This document shows, one piece after another, positions 34,845 through 43,540 of a stretch of 64,000 bases of DNA. Source of the DNA: Burkholderia sp. 9120 (GTDB lineage Bacteria > Pseudomonadota > Gammaproteobacteria > Burkholderiales > Burkholderiaceae); contig NZ_JQNA01000002.1 in assembly GCF_000745015.1 (NCBI RefSeq), positions 6,014,001-6,078,000 of the forward strand. The letters run 5' to 3'. A program made the position numbers and the translations under genes. The notes below the pieces were generated by a model. It was not told the DNA's origin and searched no databases. It saw only the letters and a program-made list of their open reading frames with translations. Position 1 is the stretch's first letter. The number at the start of each line of letters is the position of its first letter.

Positions 34845-35710
34845 TAAGCATTACCCTCGATTGAACGCGCCGCCACACCGACGCGTCGCGATAGCCACAT
34901 CACCACGGTGCGCGCCGCGACGACGCACCAGTCAAACGCATTGAGTTCCAACCGCTCGCGAAACACGTCGTAACCCGCGCGCTCGATTCGCTCGAGAAAG
35001 CGCAGACCGCCGTGCACGGCGCCGCACAGCTCGAACCCGAGCCGCCCCGGAATCCGCAACGCGAGCGGCGCGCCGCGCACCAGCGTGCTCCGGACAAACG
35101 ACACTTCGTGCGCCATCAGTGCGCGCCAGGCGTCGTCGGCGAGGCCGTTGGCGATCTGCGCCTCGGTCACGCCGAAGCGCTTCAGATCCGCGAGCGGCAG
35201 ATACAGCCGATCCTTTTTCCAGTCGTCGGTGACTTCGAGCCAGAAGCTGATGAGTTGCGACGCGGTGCAGATCGCGTCGGCGTCAGCGAGATTCTCCGGC
35301 GTGGCCGCGCCCACCAGATGCAGCATCAGGTGCCCGACCGGATTCGCCGAGTGGCGGCAATAGTCGAGAAGCGCGGCCCGATCCGCATAACGGCGGGTGT
35401 CGATGTCTTGCGCGCACGCCCGCAACAGATCGTAGAACGGCGCGAGCGGCAGTTTATATTGCGCCGCCACGCCGGCCAGCTTGCCGAACAGCAGCGGATG
35501 CACCGGCGCCGCGCGCCGCTCCGCGACCGCGTCGAGACCGGCGCGGAAGTCGGCGAGCCGGGCGTGCCGCTCGGCCGCGCTCCAGTCGCCTTCGTCGGCG
35601 ATGTCGGCCGCCGTGCGGACAACTTGATAGATAATGCCGATGGGCGCGCGCAGCGCCTTAGGCAGCAACACGCTCGCGACCGGAAAATTTTCGGAGTGAT
35701 CGACTTCCAT
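34844..35710 (-). CDS. hpnC: Squalene synthase-like HpnC
   Basis: 288 residues, all-helical prenyl-synthase fold of the squalene/phytoene synthase family. The N-terminus VDHSENFPVAS is typical of HpnC. The acidic motifs are ADIADE (near residue 50) and VTDDWKKDRLYLP. HpnC converts presqualene diphosphate, made by HpnD, to hydroxysqualene (Pan et al. 2015 pathway, as known for the family). The frame extends upstream to 35890, but ATG 35710 gives the family N-terminus. Confidence 0.9.
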   Translation of the reverse strand: MEVDHSENFPVASVLLPKALRAPIGIIYQVVRTAADIADEGDWSAAERHARLADFRAGLDAVAERRAAPVHPLLFGKLAGVAAQYKLPLAPFYDLLRACAQDIDTRRYADRAALLDYCRHSANPVGHLMLHLVGAATPENLADADAICTASQLISFWLEVTDDWKKDRLYLPLADLKRFGVTEAQIANGLADDAWRALMAHEVSFVRSTLVRGAPLALRIPGRLGFELCGAVHGGLRFLERIERAGYDVFRERLELNAFDWCVVAARTVVMWLSRRVGVAARSIEGNA

Positions 35711-36039
35711 CCAGCGAGCCTCGAAACCATTCTGTAATGCGGGCGCCCGAGCACGCCGCAGGACCCCGTAGTTTAAGGGTTCCGCCAATCCGGCGCAGCG
35801 TGTAATCATTGCCGCATGCCCCCGCGGTGGCGCCGAACCCAGGCCAGTAATGCAGCGCCCGCCCAACACCCGGCGGGGCCGCCAAAGCAAAGCCGGCCTG
35901 ATAGCGTTAGAATGCGCGTTTGGTTTTGCTGTACCGGCGGTCGCCGGGGCTCAAGACGTCAACTAATTAGATGGTCGCGGCGATAAAGTCAAACTTACCG
36001 ACTTCTTCGAAACCCGCGTCAGTCGGAGTTCGCCAACTT
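35711..36039. other. Divergent control region between hpnC and ispH
   Basis: Contains upstream parts of open frames of both neighbours. A TAGAAT hexamer at 35908-35913 could be a -10 box for ispH; no clear operator is seen. Confidence 0.35.
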
Positions 36040-36984
36040 ATGCGAGTCATCCTTGCTCAACCCCGCGGCTTTTGTGCGGGTGTTGTTCGTGCAATCGAGA
36101 TTGTCGATCGCGCGTTACAGCAACACGGGGCCCCCGTGTACGTCCGTCACGAGATTGTCCACAATCGTCATGTGGTAGACAATCTGCGCCAGAAGGGCGC
36201 GCGCTTCGTCGAGGAACTCGATGAAGTGCCGCAAGGCGCCGTTGCCATTTTCAGCGCGCACGGTGTCGCTCAAACCGTCGAACGTGACGCGGAAGCGCGC
36301 GGTCTCGACGTGCTCGACGCAACCTGTCCGCTGGTCACCAAAGTGCACGTGCAGGGTCGCCAGTATGTCGGCTCGGGCCGCACGCTGATCCTGATCGGCC
36401 ACGCCGGGCATCCGGAAGTGGAAGGCACGATCGGTCAGATCCCCGGCAAAGTGATCCTGGTGCAGAGCGAAGCCGAGGTCGCGCATCTGGACCTGCCGCT
36501 CGACACGCCGCTCGCTTACGTCACGCAGACCACGCTGTCGGTCGACGACACGCGCGGCATCATCGACGCGTTGCTGCGCCGCTTCACCGACATCGTCGGA
36601 CCGGACACGCGCGACATCTGTTATGCAACGCAAAACCGCCAGGCGGCGGTGCGCGAATTGAGCAAGCAGGTCGAAGTGCTGCTGGTGGTGGGCGCCACCA
36701 ATAGCTCGAACTCGAACCGGCTGCGCGAGATCGGCAGCGAAAGCGGTGTGGCGAGCTACCTCGTCGCCGACGGTTCGGAAGTGAAGCCGGAGTGGTTTGC
36801 GAATGTGCAGACGGTCGGCATCACGGCCGGCGCTTCGGCACCGGAAGAAATGGTCAGAAACGTGATCGATGCGCTGAGCGCGTTGGGACCCGTCGACGTC
36901 ACGACGATGTCAGGCCGTGAAGAGAAAGTCGAATTCAAGTTGCCGGCGAAACTGCTGCAACCGCTCGCCGCACGCGAAGTTTAA
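36040..36984 (+). CDS. ispH: 4-hydroxy-3-methylbut-2-enyl diphosphate reductase
   Basis: 314 residues. The three Fe-S cysteines are Cys12, Cys96 and Cys194, and the substrate-binding His41, His74, His124, Glu126 and Thr167 are present. IspH makes IPP and DMAPP in the last step of the MEP pathway, the source of squalene carbon. Its place within the hopanoid island suggests a supply role, perhaps as a second copy beside the housekeeping gene. ATG 36040 gives the normal N-terminus ([14 protein letters not shown]); a start at 35971 would add 23 residues. Confidence 0.93.
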   Translation: MRVILAQPRGFCAGVVRAIEIVDRALQQHGAPVYVRHEIVHNRHVVDNLRQKGARFVEELDEVPQGAVAIFSAHGVAQTVERDAEARGLDVLDATCPLVTKVHVQGRQYVGSGRTLILIGHAGHPEVEGTIGQIPGKVILVQSEAEVAHLDLPLDTPLAYVTQTTLSVDDTRGIIDALLRRFTDIVGPDTRDICYATQNRQAAVRELSKQVEVLLVVGATNSSNSNRLREIGSESGVASYLVADGSEVKPEWFANVQTVGITAGASAPEEMVRNVIDALSALGPVDVTTMSGREEKVEFKLPAKLLQPLAAREV

Positions 36985-37134
36985 AGAGAGCGTGTTGTCT
37001 ATTCCGCTGCAATCTTGGCCGCACAATGTCCGCGGCAAGAACGCGCGGGCAGCGACAGCGGCAGCGGCAGCACACTAGGCGGTACATGGGGCGGCTTCGC
37101 ACTGCTTCTGACCGATTGTGATGCCGGAGAAATA

Positions 37135-37170
37135 AAAAAGCGCGGTGGCTTTCGGGCCACCGCGCTTTTT
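37135..37170. terminator. Bidirectional terminator between ispH and hpnM
   Basis: Ten-base stem GCGCGGTGGC/GCCACCGCGC flanked by AAAAA and TTTTT, six-base loop. Confidence 0.9.
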
Positions 37171-37228
37171 CTTTAGCCGCGCCGCTAAGGGCGCTACGTT
37201 TAAACGTAGGCGGCCTTACCCTCAGTCC

Positions 37229-37834
37229 TTAGCCTGCACTACGCGCGTTGTGCGCGGTCAGGAACTTGATCAGGCCGTCGACGCCACCCTTCGAAATCTG
37301 ATCCGCAAACTGCGTCTGATAAACCTGGATCAGCCAGGCGCCCATCATGTTGATGTCGTAGACCTTCCAGCCGGACGGGCCCTTGGTCAGGCGGTAGTCG
37401 ATCGCGTCGTCGCCGCCGTTGCTGATCACGTGCGACTGCACCACGATGTCTTTAGCGCCCGCCGATGCATCGACCGGCAAGAACTTGAACTTCACGTCCT
37501 GATCGCGCAATTGCGACAGCGATGCCGCATAAGTGCGAACCAGCAGCAGCGTGAACTGGTCATAGAGCTGTTTCTGCTGATCAGGCGTAGCGGTCGACCA
37601 GGCTTTGCCCACGGCGATCCGCGTGGTGCGCTGGAAATCCGTGGCCGGCAGGAAGCGCGTTTCCACGAGTTGCGTGATTTTGTTCATATCGCCGCCACGC
37701 GCTTGCGGGTCGGCCTTCATGGCAGCGACCGTGCCCTCGACGGCACCTTTTACCACCGCATCAGGCGCGCTTTGCGCAAAAGCTGCCGTGGAAACCAGGG
37801 CCGCAGCCAGAAAAGCAGACAGATAACGTTTCAT
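37229..37834 (-). CDS. hpnM: HpnM/MlaC-type periplasmic lipid-transport protein
   Basis: 201 residues. The signal peptide ends at AFA (residue 20). The mature protein has the MlaC/Ttg2D layout, with a VETRFLPATDFQRTTRIAVGKAW block and C-terminal GWKVYDINMMGAWLIQVYQTQF. MlaC proteins carry phospholipids between membranes; HpnM members are found with hpn genes and may carry hopanoids. It is divergent from hpnN. Confidence 0.88.
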   Translation of the reverse strand: MKRYLSAFLAAALVSTAAFAQSAPDAVVKGAVEGTVAAMKADPQARGGDMNKITQLVETRFLPATDFQRTTRIAVGKAWSTATPDQQKQLYDQFTLLLVRTYAASLSQLRDQDVKFKFLPVDASAGAKDIVVQSHVISNGGDDAIDYRLTKGPSGWKVYDINMMGAWLIQVYQTQFADQISKGGVDGLIKFLTAHNARSAG

Positions 37835-38047
37835 ACGCTCGTCAAAACCTGAAAGAAGTAAGTGCCGACAGCCTTGTCAGCCGCGGCGAAAGCAGGATAG
37901 ACCAGTATACCGATATTGCGTTCCCACCCCGATGCGCCGCACCGGGCGCTGTACTTGCTACCGAATACGGCCCGGATCCCTCGGGCTCTGTATACTTGTG
38001 CACTTTCGTCAAAAACAACGTCCCGTGATAAGGCCAGTTTCGCCTAC

Positions 38048-40663
38048 ATGCTGAAGTCATCTATTGTCCGTCTCGTCGCCTACTCGGTGCGATATCCGCT
38101 ACGGATCGTCGCCGTGTCGCTCGCGCTCGCCGTTCTGAGCGGCATCTACGTGGCCCATAACTTCAAGATCAACACGGACATCAGCCGTCTGATCGACACG
38201 GACAAGCAATGGACGTCGCTCGAACACGCGATGGATCAGGCTTTCCCGGATCGCGGCGATACCGTGCTGGTGGTCGTCGAGGCGCGCGCGCCGGAATTCG
38301 CCGACGCCGCCGCCGACGCGCTGACCGCCGCGCTGAAAGCCGATCCGAAGGAGTTCGTGCAGGTATCGCAGCCGGCCGGCGGTCCGTTCTTCGATCACAA
38401 CGGCCTGCTGTTTCCGTCCACCGACGAAGTCCTGTCCACCACGTCGCAACTCGTGCAGTCGCGTCCGCTGGTCAATGCGCTCGCGCACGATCCGAGCCTG
38501 ACCGGCCTCGCCGGCACGCTCACCACGAGCCTGTTGCTGCCGCTGCAGTTGGGTCAGGTGAAGCTCGCCGACATGAGCCATCTGCTGTCGACCAGCGCGA
38601 CCACGCTCGATCGCGTGCTGGCCGGACAGCCGGCCGCGTTCTCGTGGCGCGCGCTGGTCGACAAGGGCGTCGCCACCAACCCGGCGCGCGCGTTCGTCGT
38701 CGTGCAGCCGGTCGTGAACTACGACGCGCTGGAGCCGGGCGCGAGCGCGTCGAAATCGATCCGCGCGACCGCCGTGGCGCTGCGCCTCGAAGCGCGCTAC
38801 GGCGCCACCGTCCGCCTGACCGGCGAACAGCCGCTCGCGGATGAAGAGTTCGCGTCGGTCAAGGACGGCGCGGCGCTGAACGGCATCGGCACCTTTATCG
38901 TCGTGTTGATCATTCTGTGGCTCGCGCTGCGTTCGGGCCGCATGATCGCCGCCGTGTTCATCACGCTGTTCGTCGGGCTTGCGATCACCGCGGCGCTCGG
39001 TCTGATGCTGGTGGGCGCGCTGAACATGATTTCGGTCGCGTTCATGGTGTTGTTCGTCGGGCTCGGGGTCGATTTCGGCGTGCAGTTCGGCGTCAAATAT
39101 CGCGAAGAGCGCAATCGCGACAACCGTCTTTCCGCCGCGCTCATGCACACGGCACACAGCATCGGCGTGCCGCTGACGCTTGCGGCCGTAGCGGTCGCGT
39201 TGAGCTTCTTCTCGTTCCTGCCGACCGCTTATCGCGGCGTTTCGGAGTTGGGTGAGATCGCCGGCGTCGGCATGTTCGTCGCGTACTTCACCAACATGAC
39301 GCTGCTGCCGGCTCTGTTGAAGCTCTTCAATCCGCCGGGCGAAGCCGCATCGCCGGGTTTCAAGCAGCTCGCACCCGTCGACGATTTTCTCGACCATCAC
39401 CGCAAGCCGGTGCTGATCGGCACGCTGATCGTCGTGATCGGCGCGTCGCCGCTGCTCACGCATCTGCGCTTCGACTTCAACCCGCTGCATCTGAAGGATC
39501 CGCATACGGAGTCGATGGCAACGCTGCTGTCGCTGAAGGATTCGCCGGAAGCCTCGGTCAACAACGTGCATGTGCTGGCGGCGTCGCTCGCCGACGCGGA
39601 TAAAAAAGCCGCGCATCTGCGCACGTTGCCGGAAGTGGGGCGCGTCACGACGCTCGATACGTTCGTCCCCACCGAGCAGCAGCAAAAAATGATGCTGGTC
39701 GCCAGCGCCGCGCAGCAACTGCTGCCCGCGCTGCAGCAGCAACCCGCGCCGGCCGCCACGGACGCCGTGCGCGTGGCCACGCTCAAGCGCGCGTCGAATC
39801 AGCTCTCGCTCGCCGCCGAAGATCATCCGGGCCCCGGCGCGGCCGAAGCCCAGCATCTGTCCGCAACACTACAAAAGCTCGCCGCCGCCGACGCCGCCAC
39901 GCGCGACCGCGCCGAAACCGCGCTGTCCGAGCCGTTGCGCATCGCGCTGAAGCAGCTGGCGGATCTGTTGCAGCCAACTCAAATCACCCGAGAGAATCTG
40001 CCGAAGGAAATCTCCAGCGGCTGGGTGTCGAAAGACGGCCGCGCGCTCGTCGACATCGCGCCGAAGATCAAGCCCGGCGCCGATCCGAACGACGACACCG
40101 TGCTCGCCAGCTTCGTCCATGCGGTGAAGAAGGCGGAGCCGGACGCGATCGGCGGTCCGATTTCGATCCTGAATTCCGCCGACACGATCATCAAGGCGTT
40201 CCTGCAGGCCGCCGGCTGGGCGTTGCTGTCGATCGCGATCCTGCTGTGGATCGCGCTGCGGCGCGTCGGCGACATGCTGCGCACGCTGGTGCCGCTGCTG
40301 GTCTCGGCGCTCGTGACCCTGGAGTTGTGCGTGGTGTTCGGCATGCCGCTGAACTTCGCGAATATCATTGCGCTGCCGCTGATGCTCGGCGTCGGCGTAG
40401 CATTCAAGATTTACTTCGTGATGGCATGGCGCAACGGCCAGACCGGCCTGTTGCAGTCGAGCCTGACGCACGCCGTGCTGTTCAGCGCGGCGACTACGGC
40501 GACAGCGTTCGGCAGCCTCTGGCTGTCGCATCATCCGGGGACGTCCAGCATGGGACGCCTGCTGGCGCTGTCGTTGTTCTGTACGCTGATCGGCGCGGTG
40601 GTGTTCCAACCCGTGTTGATGGGCAAGCCGCGTCCACGTCGCTCGAAGCACAAAGGAATATAA
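38048..40663 (+). CDS. hpnN: HpnN, RND-family hopanoid transporter
   Basis: 871 residues: an N-terminal membrane helix (about 14-36), a large periplasmic domain, a bundle of helices around residues 280-430 with the [20 protein letters not shown] block, a second periplasmic domain, and a second bundle of helices near 715-860. HpnN moves hopanoids from the inner to the outer membrane (shown in Rhodopseudomonas; structure known from Burkholderia multivorans). The start lies deep inside the frame at ATG 38048; the MlaA gene follows by two bases. Confidence 0.92.
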   Translation: MLKSSIVRLVAYSVRYPLRIVAVSLALAVLSGIYVAHNFKINTDISRLIDTDKQWTSLEHAMDQAFPDRGDTVLVVVEARAPEFADAAADALTAALKADPKEFVQVSQPAGGPFFDHNGLLFPSTDEVLSTTSQLVQSRPLVNALAHDPSLTGLAGTLTTSLLLPLQLGQVKLADMSHLLSTSATTLDRVLAGQPAAFSWRALVDKGVATNPARAFVVVQPVVNYDALEPGASASKSIRATAVALRLEARYGATVRLTGEQPLADEEFASVKDGAALNGIGTFIVVLIILWLALRSGRMIAAVFITLFVGLAITAALGLMLVGALNMISVAFMVLFVGLGVDFGVQFGVKYREERNRDNRLSAALMHTAHSIGVPLTLAAVAVALSFFSFLPTAYRGVSELGEIAGVGMFVAYFTNMTLLPALLKLFNPPGEAASPGFKQLAPVDDFLDHHRKPVLIGTLIVVIGASPLLTHLRFDFNPLHLKDPHTESMATLLSLKDSPEASVNNVHVLAASLADADKKAAHLRTLPEVGRVTTLDTFVPTEQQQKMMLVASAAQQLLPALQQQPAPAATDAVRVATLKRASNQLSLAAEDHPGPGAAEAQHLSATLQKLAAADAATRDRAETALSEPLRIALKQLADLLQPTQITRENLPKEISSGWVSKDGRALVDIAPKIKPGADPNDDTVLASFVHAVKKAEPDAIGGPISILNSADTIIKAFLQAAGWALLSIAILLWIALRRVGDMLRTLVPLLVSALVTLELCVVFGMPLNFANIIALPLMLGVGVAFKIYFVMAWRNGQTGLLQSSLTHAVLFSAATTATAFGSLWLSHHPGTSSMGRLLALSLFCTLIGAVVFQPVLMGKPRPRRSKHKGI

Positions 40664-40665
40664 GC

Positions 40666-41658
40666 ATGAAGCTGCGTAACACCGTGCTGGCGCTGGCCGC
40701 CACCGGTCTGATCTCTGGCTGCGCGACCGGTCCCGACCGCAAGCCCGGCGACCCGTTCGAGCCGGTGAACCGGGTGGTGTTCAAATTCAACGACGGGTTG
40801 GACACGTACATCGCGCGGCCCGTCGCGCAGGGTTATCAGAAAGTGACGCCGCAGCCGTTGCGCACGGCCGTCAGCAACTTCTTCTCGAATCTGGGCGACC
40901 TGAGCAACGCCGCGAACGCGCTGCTGCAATTGAAGATCACGGACGCAACCGAAGACCTCGTGCGTTTCGCGTTCAACTCGACCTTCGGTTTGGGCGGCCT
41001 GCTGGATTGGGCGACGCCGGCGGGGCTGCCGAAGCATCATCAGGATTTCGGGCTGACGCTGGGACACTGGGGCGTGCCGTCGGGTCCGTATCTGGTTCTG
41101 CCGCTGTTTGGTCCGAGCACGGTGCGGGACAGCATGGGGCTGGTGGTCGACGTGAAGTTCAACCCGTTGAACTACATGGAGCCGGCGCTGCGCAATCCGC
41201 TGTACGTCCTGCAGTTCGTGAGTGTGCGTTCCGACCTGCTGGGCGCGACAGATCTGTTGCAGCAGGCGGCGCTGGACAAGTACTCGTTCGTGCGGGATGC
41301 GTACACGCAGCAGCGCAAGGCGCGTCTGCGCGGTACTGGCGACAATGCGGCGCCGTTGCCGAACTATGACGATCAGGGCGATTCCGGTGCCGCAGCTCCC
41401 GCGAAGGGCACGGCGGGCGGCTTGCCGAATTATGCGGACCCGGGCGATGCCGCCGAGGCGCCGAATGCGGCGTCAGGGGCGGCTACGGGTGCGCCTGCGG
41501 GCGTGCCGAACTACGCGGACCCGGGCAATGCGCCGGCTAGCGGCGCGGCGGGTGTTATGCCGGCTGCGCCGGCGGCGGCTTCGGGCGCGGCAGCGCCGAC
41601 GCCGCAACCCGCATCGGAAGTGGGTAAGCAGCCGGCGGCGGCGCCTGCCGTTCAATAG
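40666..41658 (+). CDS. mlaA: MlaA/VacJ-type outer-membrane lipoprotein
   Basis: 330 residues. A lipobox ISGC (Cys19) ends the signal peptide. The MlaA core follows: DPFEPVNRVVFKFNDGLD and later GHWGVPSGPYLVLPLFGPSTVRD. MlaA removes phospholipids from the outer leaflet with porins. Here it is coupled to hpnN, so it may act on hopanoids. The last ~100 residues are an Ala/Pro-rich tail holding three copies of an xPNYxDxG motif, not part of the usual family. Ribosome site AAAGGA. Confidence 0.9.
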   Translation: MKLRNTVLALAATGLISGCATGPDRKPGDPFEPVNRVVFKFNDGLDTYIARPVAQGYQKVTPQPLRTAVSNFFSNLGDLSNAANALLQLKITDATEDLVRFAFNSTFGLGGLLDWATPAGLPKHHQDFGLTLGHWGVPSGPYLVLPLFGPSTVRDSMGLVVDVKFNPLNYMEPALRNPLYVLQFVSVRSDLLGATDLLQQAALDKYSFVRDAYTQQRKARLRGTGDNAAPLPNYDDQGDSGAAAPAKGTAGGLPNYADPGDAAEAPNAASGAATGAPAGVPNYADPGNAPASGAAGVMPAAPAAASGAAAPTPQPASEVGKQPAAAPAVQ

Positions 41659-41686
41659 AAAGCCTGCTCGGCTTATCGCAGTGACG

Positions 41687-41723
41687 AAGGCGTCGCCCTA
41701 GCTCCTAGGGAAGACGCCTTTTT
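41687..41723 (+). terminator. Terminator after hpnN-mlaA
   Basis: Stem AAGGCGTC/GACGCCTT extended by CCCTA/TAGGG, followed by five T. Confidence 0.85.
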
Positions 41724-41753
41724 ATTGCATCGTGCTGACGATCAACAGTCGGC

Positions 41754-42026
41754 ATGGACAGACCGTCAAATACCGACATGACACGTAACCGAACTGCTGT
41801 CGTTGTTTTGGGCGCGCTCCTGCTACTCCTGCTGGCGCTGGTAATCGCGTTCAACGTACTTAATCTGCAAGAAGCATATGGCGGTGGTCCTCCGCATTAC
41901 TCCATGACGACCAATATGGATAAGTGGTCAAATCCCCTACCCACACTCGGAATCATTGATGGAATCACCGTACTGATCGTCGCCGCCTATGTCTACGTCC
42001 TAAGAACGGCGCAAAGGAAGCACTAA
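41754..42026 (+). CDS. Small membrane protein, unknown
   Basis: 90 residues with two membrane helices (about 15-36 and 64-82) and a periplasm-sized loop rich in Pro, Tyr and Asn. The start may be ATG 41754 or 41778. It follows the terminator of mlaA, so it is probably a separate transcript. No family is recognised. Confidence 0.5.
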   Translation: MDRPSNTDMTRNRTAVVVLGALLLLLLALVIAFNVLNLQEAYGGGPPHYSMTTNMDKWSNPLPTLGIIDGITVLIVAAYVYVLRTAQRKH

Positions 42027-42067
42027 ACGCTGGCGTGCCGCGCTGAACGCCGTACAAGGCGGACAAA

Positions 42068-42090
42068 GAAAAACCCCGCGTAAAGCGGGG
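42068..42090 (-). terminator. Terminator after the thioesterase gene
   Basis: CCCCGC/GCGGGG stem, five-base loop, followed on the minus strand by a T-run. Confidence 0.75.
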
Positions 42091-42176
42091 CTAGGCTGAA
42101 ATGGCAAAACGGGCGCGACGCCTTCTGAATGCAATGCCGTGCGGCCAGCACAGCATCGCCGGTCGCGCCTCTAGCC

Positions 42177-42641
42177 TCAGTGCAGGCTATCCACCTCACC
42201 CCGCGCAGCCATCTCTTCTTCAACTACCGCCCCCGGCCGCGAATCCTCGCGATATCTCGCAAACGCCTCTTCCGCGTAACGAATCTGCGTGCGTCCATGA
42301 GGCGCCGGTTCGCCGTTCTCGTCCAGATTGACGAACACCATCTTTTCGACGGTCAGGATGCTCTTGCGCGTGATCTTGTTGCGCACTTCACAGCGCAGCG
42401 TCAGCGACGTGCGGCCAAAGTGCGTGGCGGTCATGCCGAGTTCAATGATGTCGCCCTGCCGCGCCGAACTGACGAAATTGATTTCGGACATGAACTTGGT
42501 CACCACCCGCTGGTTGTCCAGTTGGCAGATCGCGTAGATCGCGGCTTCTTCGTCGATCCAGCGCAGCAGGCTACCGCCGAACAGCGTGCCGTTGGGGTTG
42601 AGATCTTCGGGCTTGACCCACTTTCTGGTATGGAAATTCAT
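42177..42641 (-). CDS. Acyl-CoA thioesterase, hotdog fold (YciA-like)
   Basis: 154 residues. The hotdog active-site block is NPNGTLFGGSLLRWIDEEAA, followed by ITRKSILTVEKMVFVNLDENGEPAPHG. Such enzymes hydrolyse acyl-CoA esters of varied chain length. ATG 42641 is preceded by GGAGT at six bases; the longer frame to 42686 lacks a site. The promoter region behind it holds several inverted repeats. Confidence 0.88.
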   Translation of the reverse strand: MNFHTRKWVKPEDLNPNGTLFGGSLLRWIDEEAAIYAICQLDNQRVVTKFMSEINFVSSARQGDIIELGMTATHFGRTSLTLRCEVRNKITRKSILTVEKMVFVNLDENGEPAPHGRTQIRYAEEAFARYREDSRPGAVVEEEMAARGEVDSLH

Positions 42642-42765
42642 TTGGTACTCCGTGTTCGAGGCACCTGGCGAGGCTCGCCGCCCCAACCTAGGGTTAACAC
42701 TGACATTGTACCAAATATAAGGGTTTTCCCTAGTTGTTCAATATCTACTGAATTCTTAGGGAAAA
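42640..42765. promoter_or_regulatory. Cluster of inverted repeats between thioesterase and hpnG genes
   Basis: ATTTGGTAC (42640-42648, covering the thioesterase start codon) pairs with GTACCAAAT (42708-42716, overlapping a TACAAT -10 box on the minus strand at 42705-42710). AACC-TAG-GGTT is at 42685-42695, and TTTTCCCTA (42724-42732) pairs with TAGGGAAAA (42757-42765). The arrangement suggests protein binding at two sites with looping, or remnants of a mobile sequence. Confidence 0.5.
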
Positions 42766-42802
42766 TCAATCGGCGGCAGGCCCAGCGGGCGAAACCGCCG
42801 AC

Positions 42803-43537
42803 TCAGACCGCCGCGACCATCCGCAAAGCGCCCGCCTCGGTCATCGCGCGTCGCGCCTGAACCAGCGAACCTCGCGCCGCCCGCGCATCCACCGCCACCT
42901 GAATCAGCGCGCCGAGCTGCGAAGGCTGACGCAGCAATTCCCGCAGAATCGGTCCGAGCGCCGTGCTGCCGTCGTCGCGCAGACCGGCGGTCGCCGCGGA
43001 CGGCAGCGTCCGCCAGGCCGGATCGACGATCGCGCGGCACACCGCGAACGGCACGCCATGCGCGGCAGCCGTCGCACCGGCAATGTGCGACTCCATATCC
43101 ACCGCCAACGCACCGGTCGAGCGATGCAGCACGCTCTTGTCGTCGGCGCTCACCAGCGGGGCGCTCACCGCAGCCACGAGACCGCGCCGCAGACGCGCCT
43201 TGAGCGACCCAGCCGTCAGCGCGGCCGCCAGCCTGTCCGCCCACGCCCGATCGGTCTGGAGACGCCCTAACGGCCCTTCCACGGCATCCGCGACGATTAT
43301 CGAACCCGGCTCCAGATCCGGCGCCAACCCGCCCGCCGTGCCGAAACTCACAATGCCCGCACAACCGCGCGCCACCGCCGCGCTCAACGCGCGCTCCAGC
43401 AGATCGGCGCACGCCGCGTACACCACTTCGACGCCCTCGCCGCGCGCGATGCGCGCCTCGAACGCCATGCCCGTCACCACGATCACCGGCAAGCCGGCAC
43501 GGCCGGCCGCGCCGGACGGCGTTGTCGAAAGCGACAT
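42803..43537 (-). CDS. hpnG: HpnG, adenosylhopane phosphorylase/nucleosidase
   Basis: 244 residues of the purine-nucleoside phosphorylase fold: GMAFEARIARG, CAGIVSFGTAGGLAP, and the ribose-binding block AVDMESH. In the pathway HpnG removes adenine from adenosylhopane to give ribosylhopane (or its phosphate). Codons are regular. It is three bases downstream of shc, last gene of the hpnDEFG operon. Confidence 0.92.
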   Translation of the reverse strand: MSLSTTPSGAAGRAGLPVIVVTGMAFEARIARGEGVEVVYAACADLLERALSAAVARGCAGIVSFGTAGGLAPDLEPGSIIVADAVEGPLGRLQTDRAWADRLAAALTAGSLKARLRRGLVAAVSAPLVSADDKSVLHRSTGALAVDMESHIAGATAAAHGVPFAVCRAIVDPAWRTLPSAATAGLRDDGSTALGPILRELLRQPSQLGALIQVAVDARAARGSLVQARRAMTEAGALRMVAAV

Positions 43538-43540
43538 CCG

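Noticed and set aside
38099..39856. 585-residue frame antisense to hpnN
   Set aside because: Arg/His/Glu-rich shadow with no domain; hpnN is well supported.
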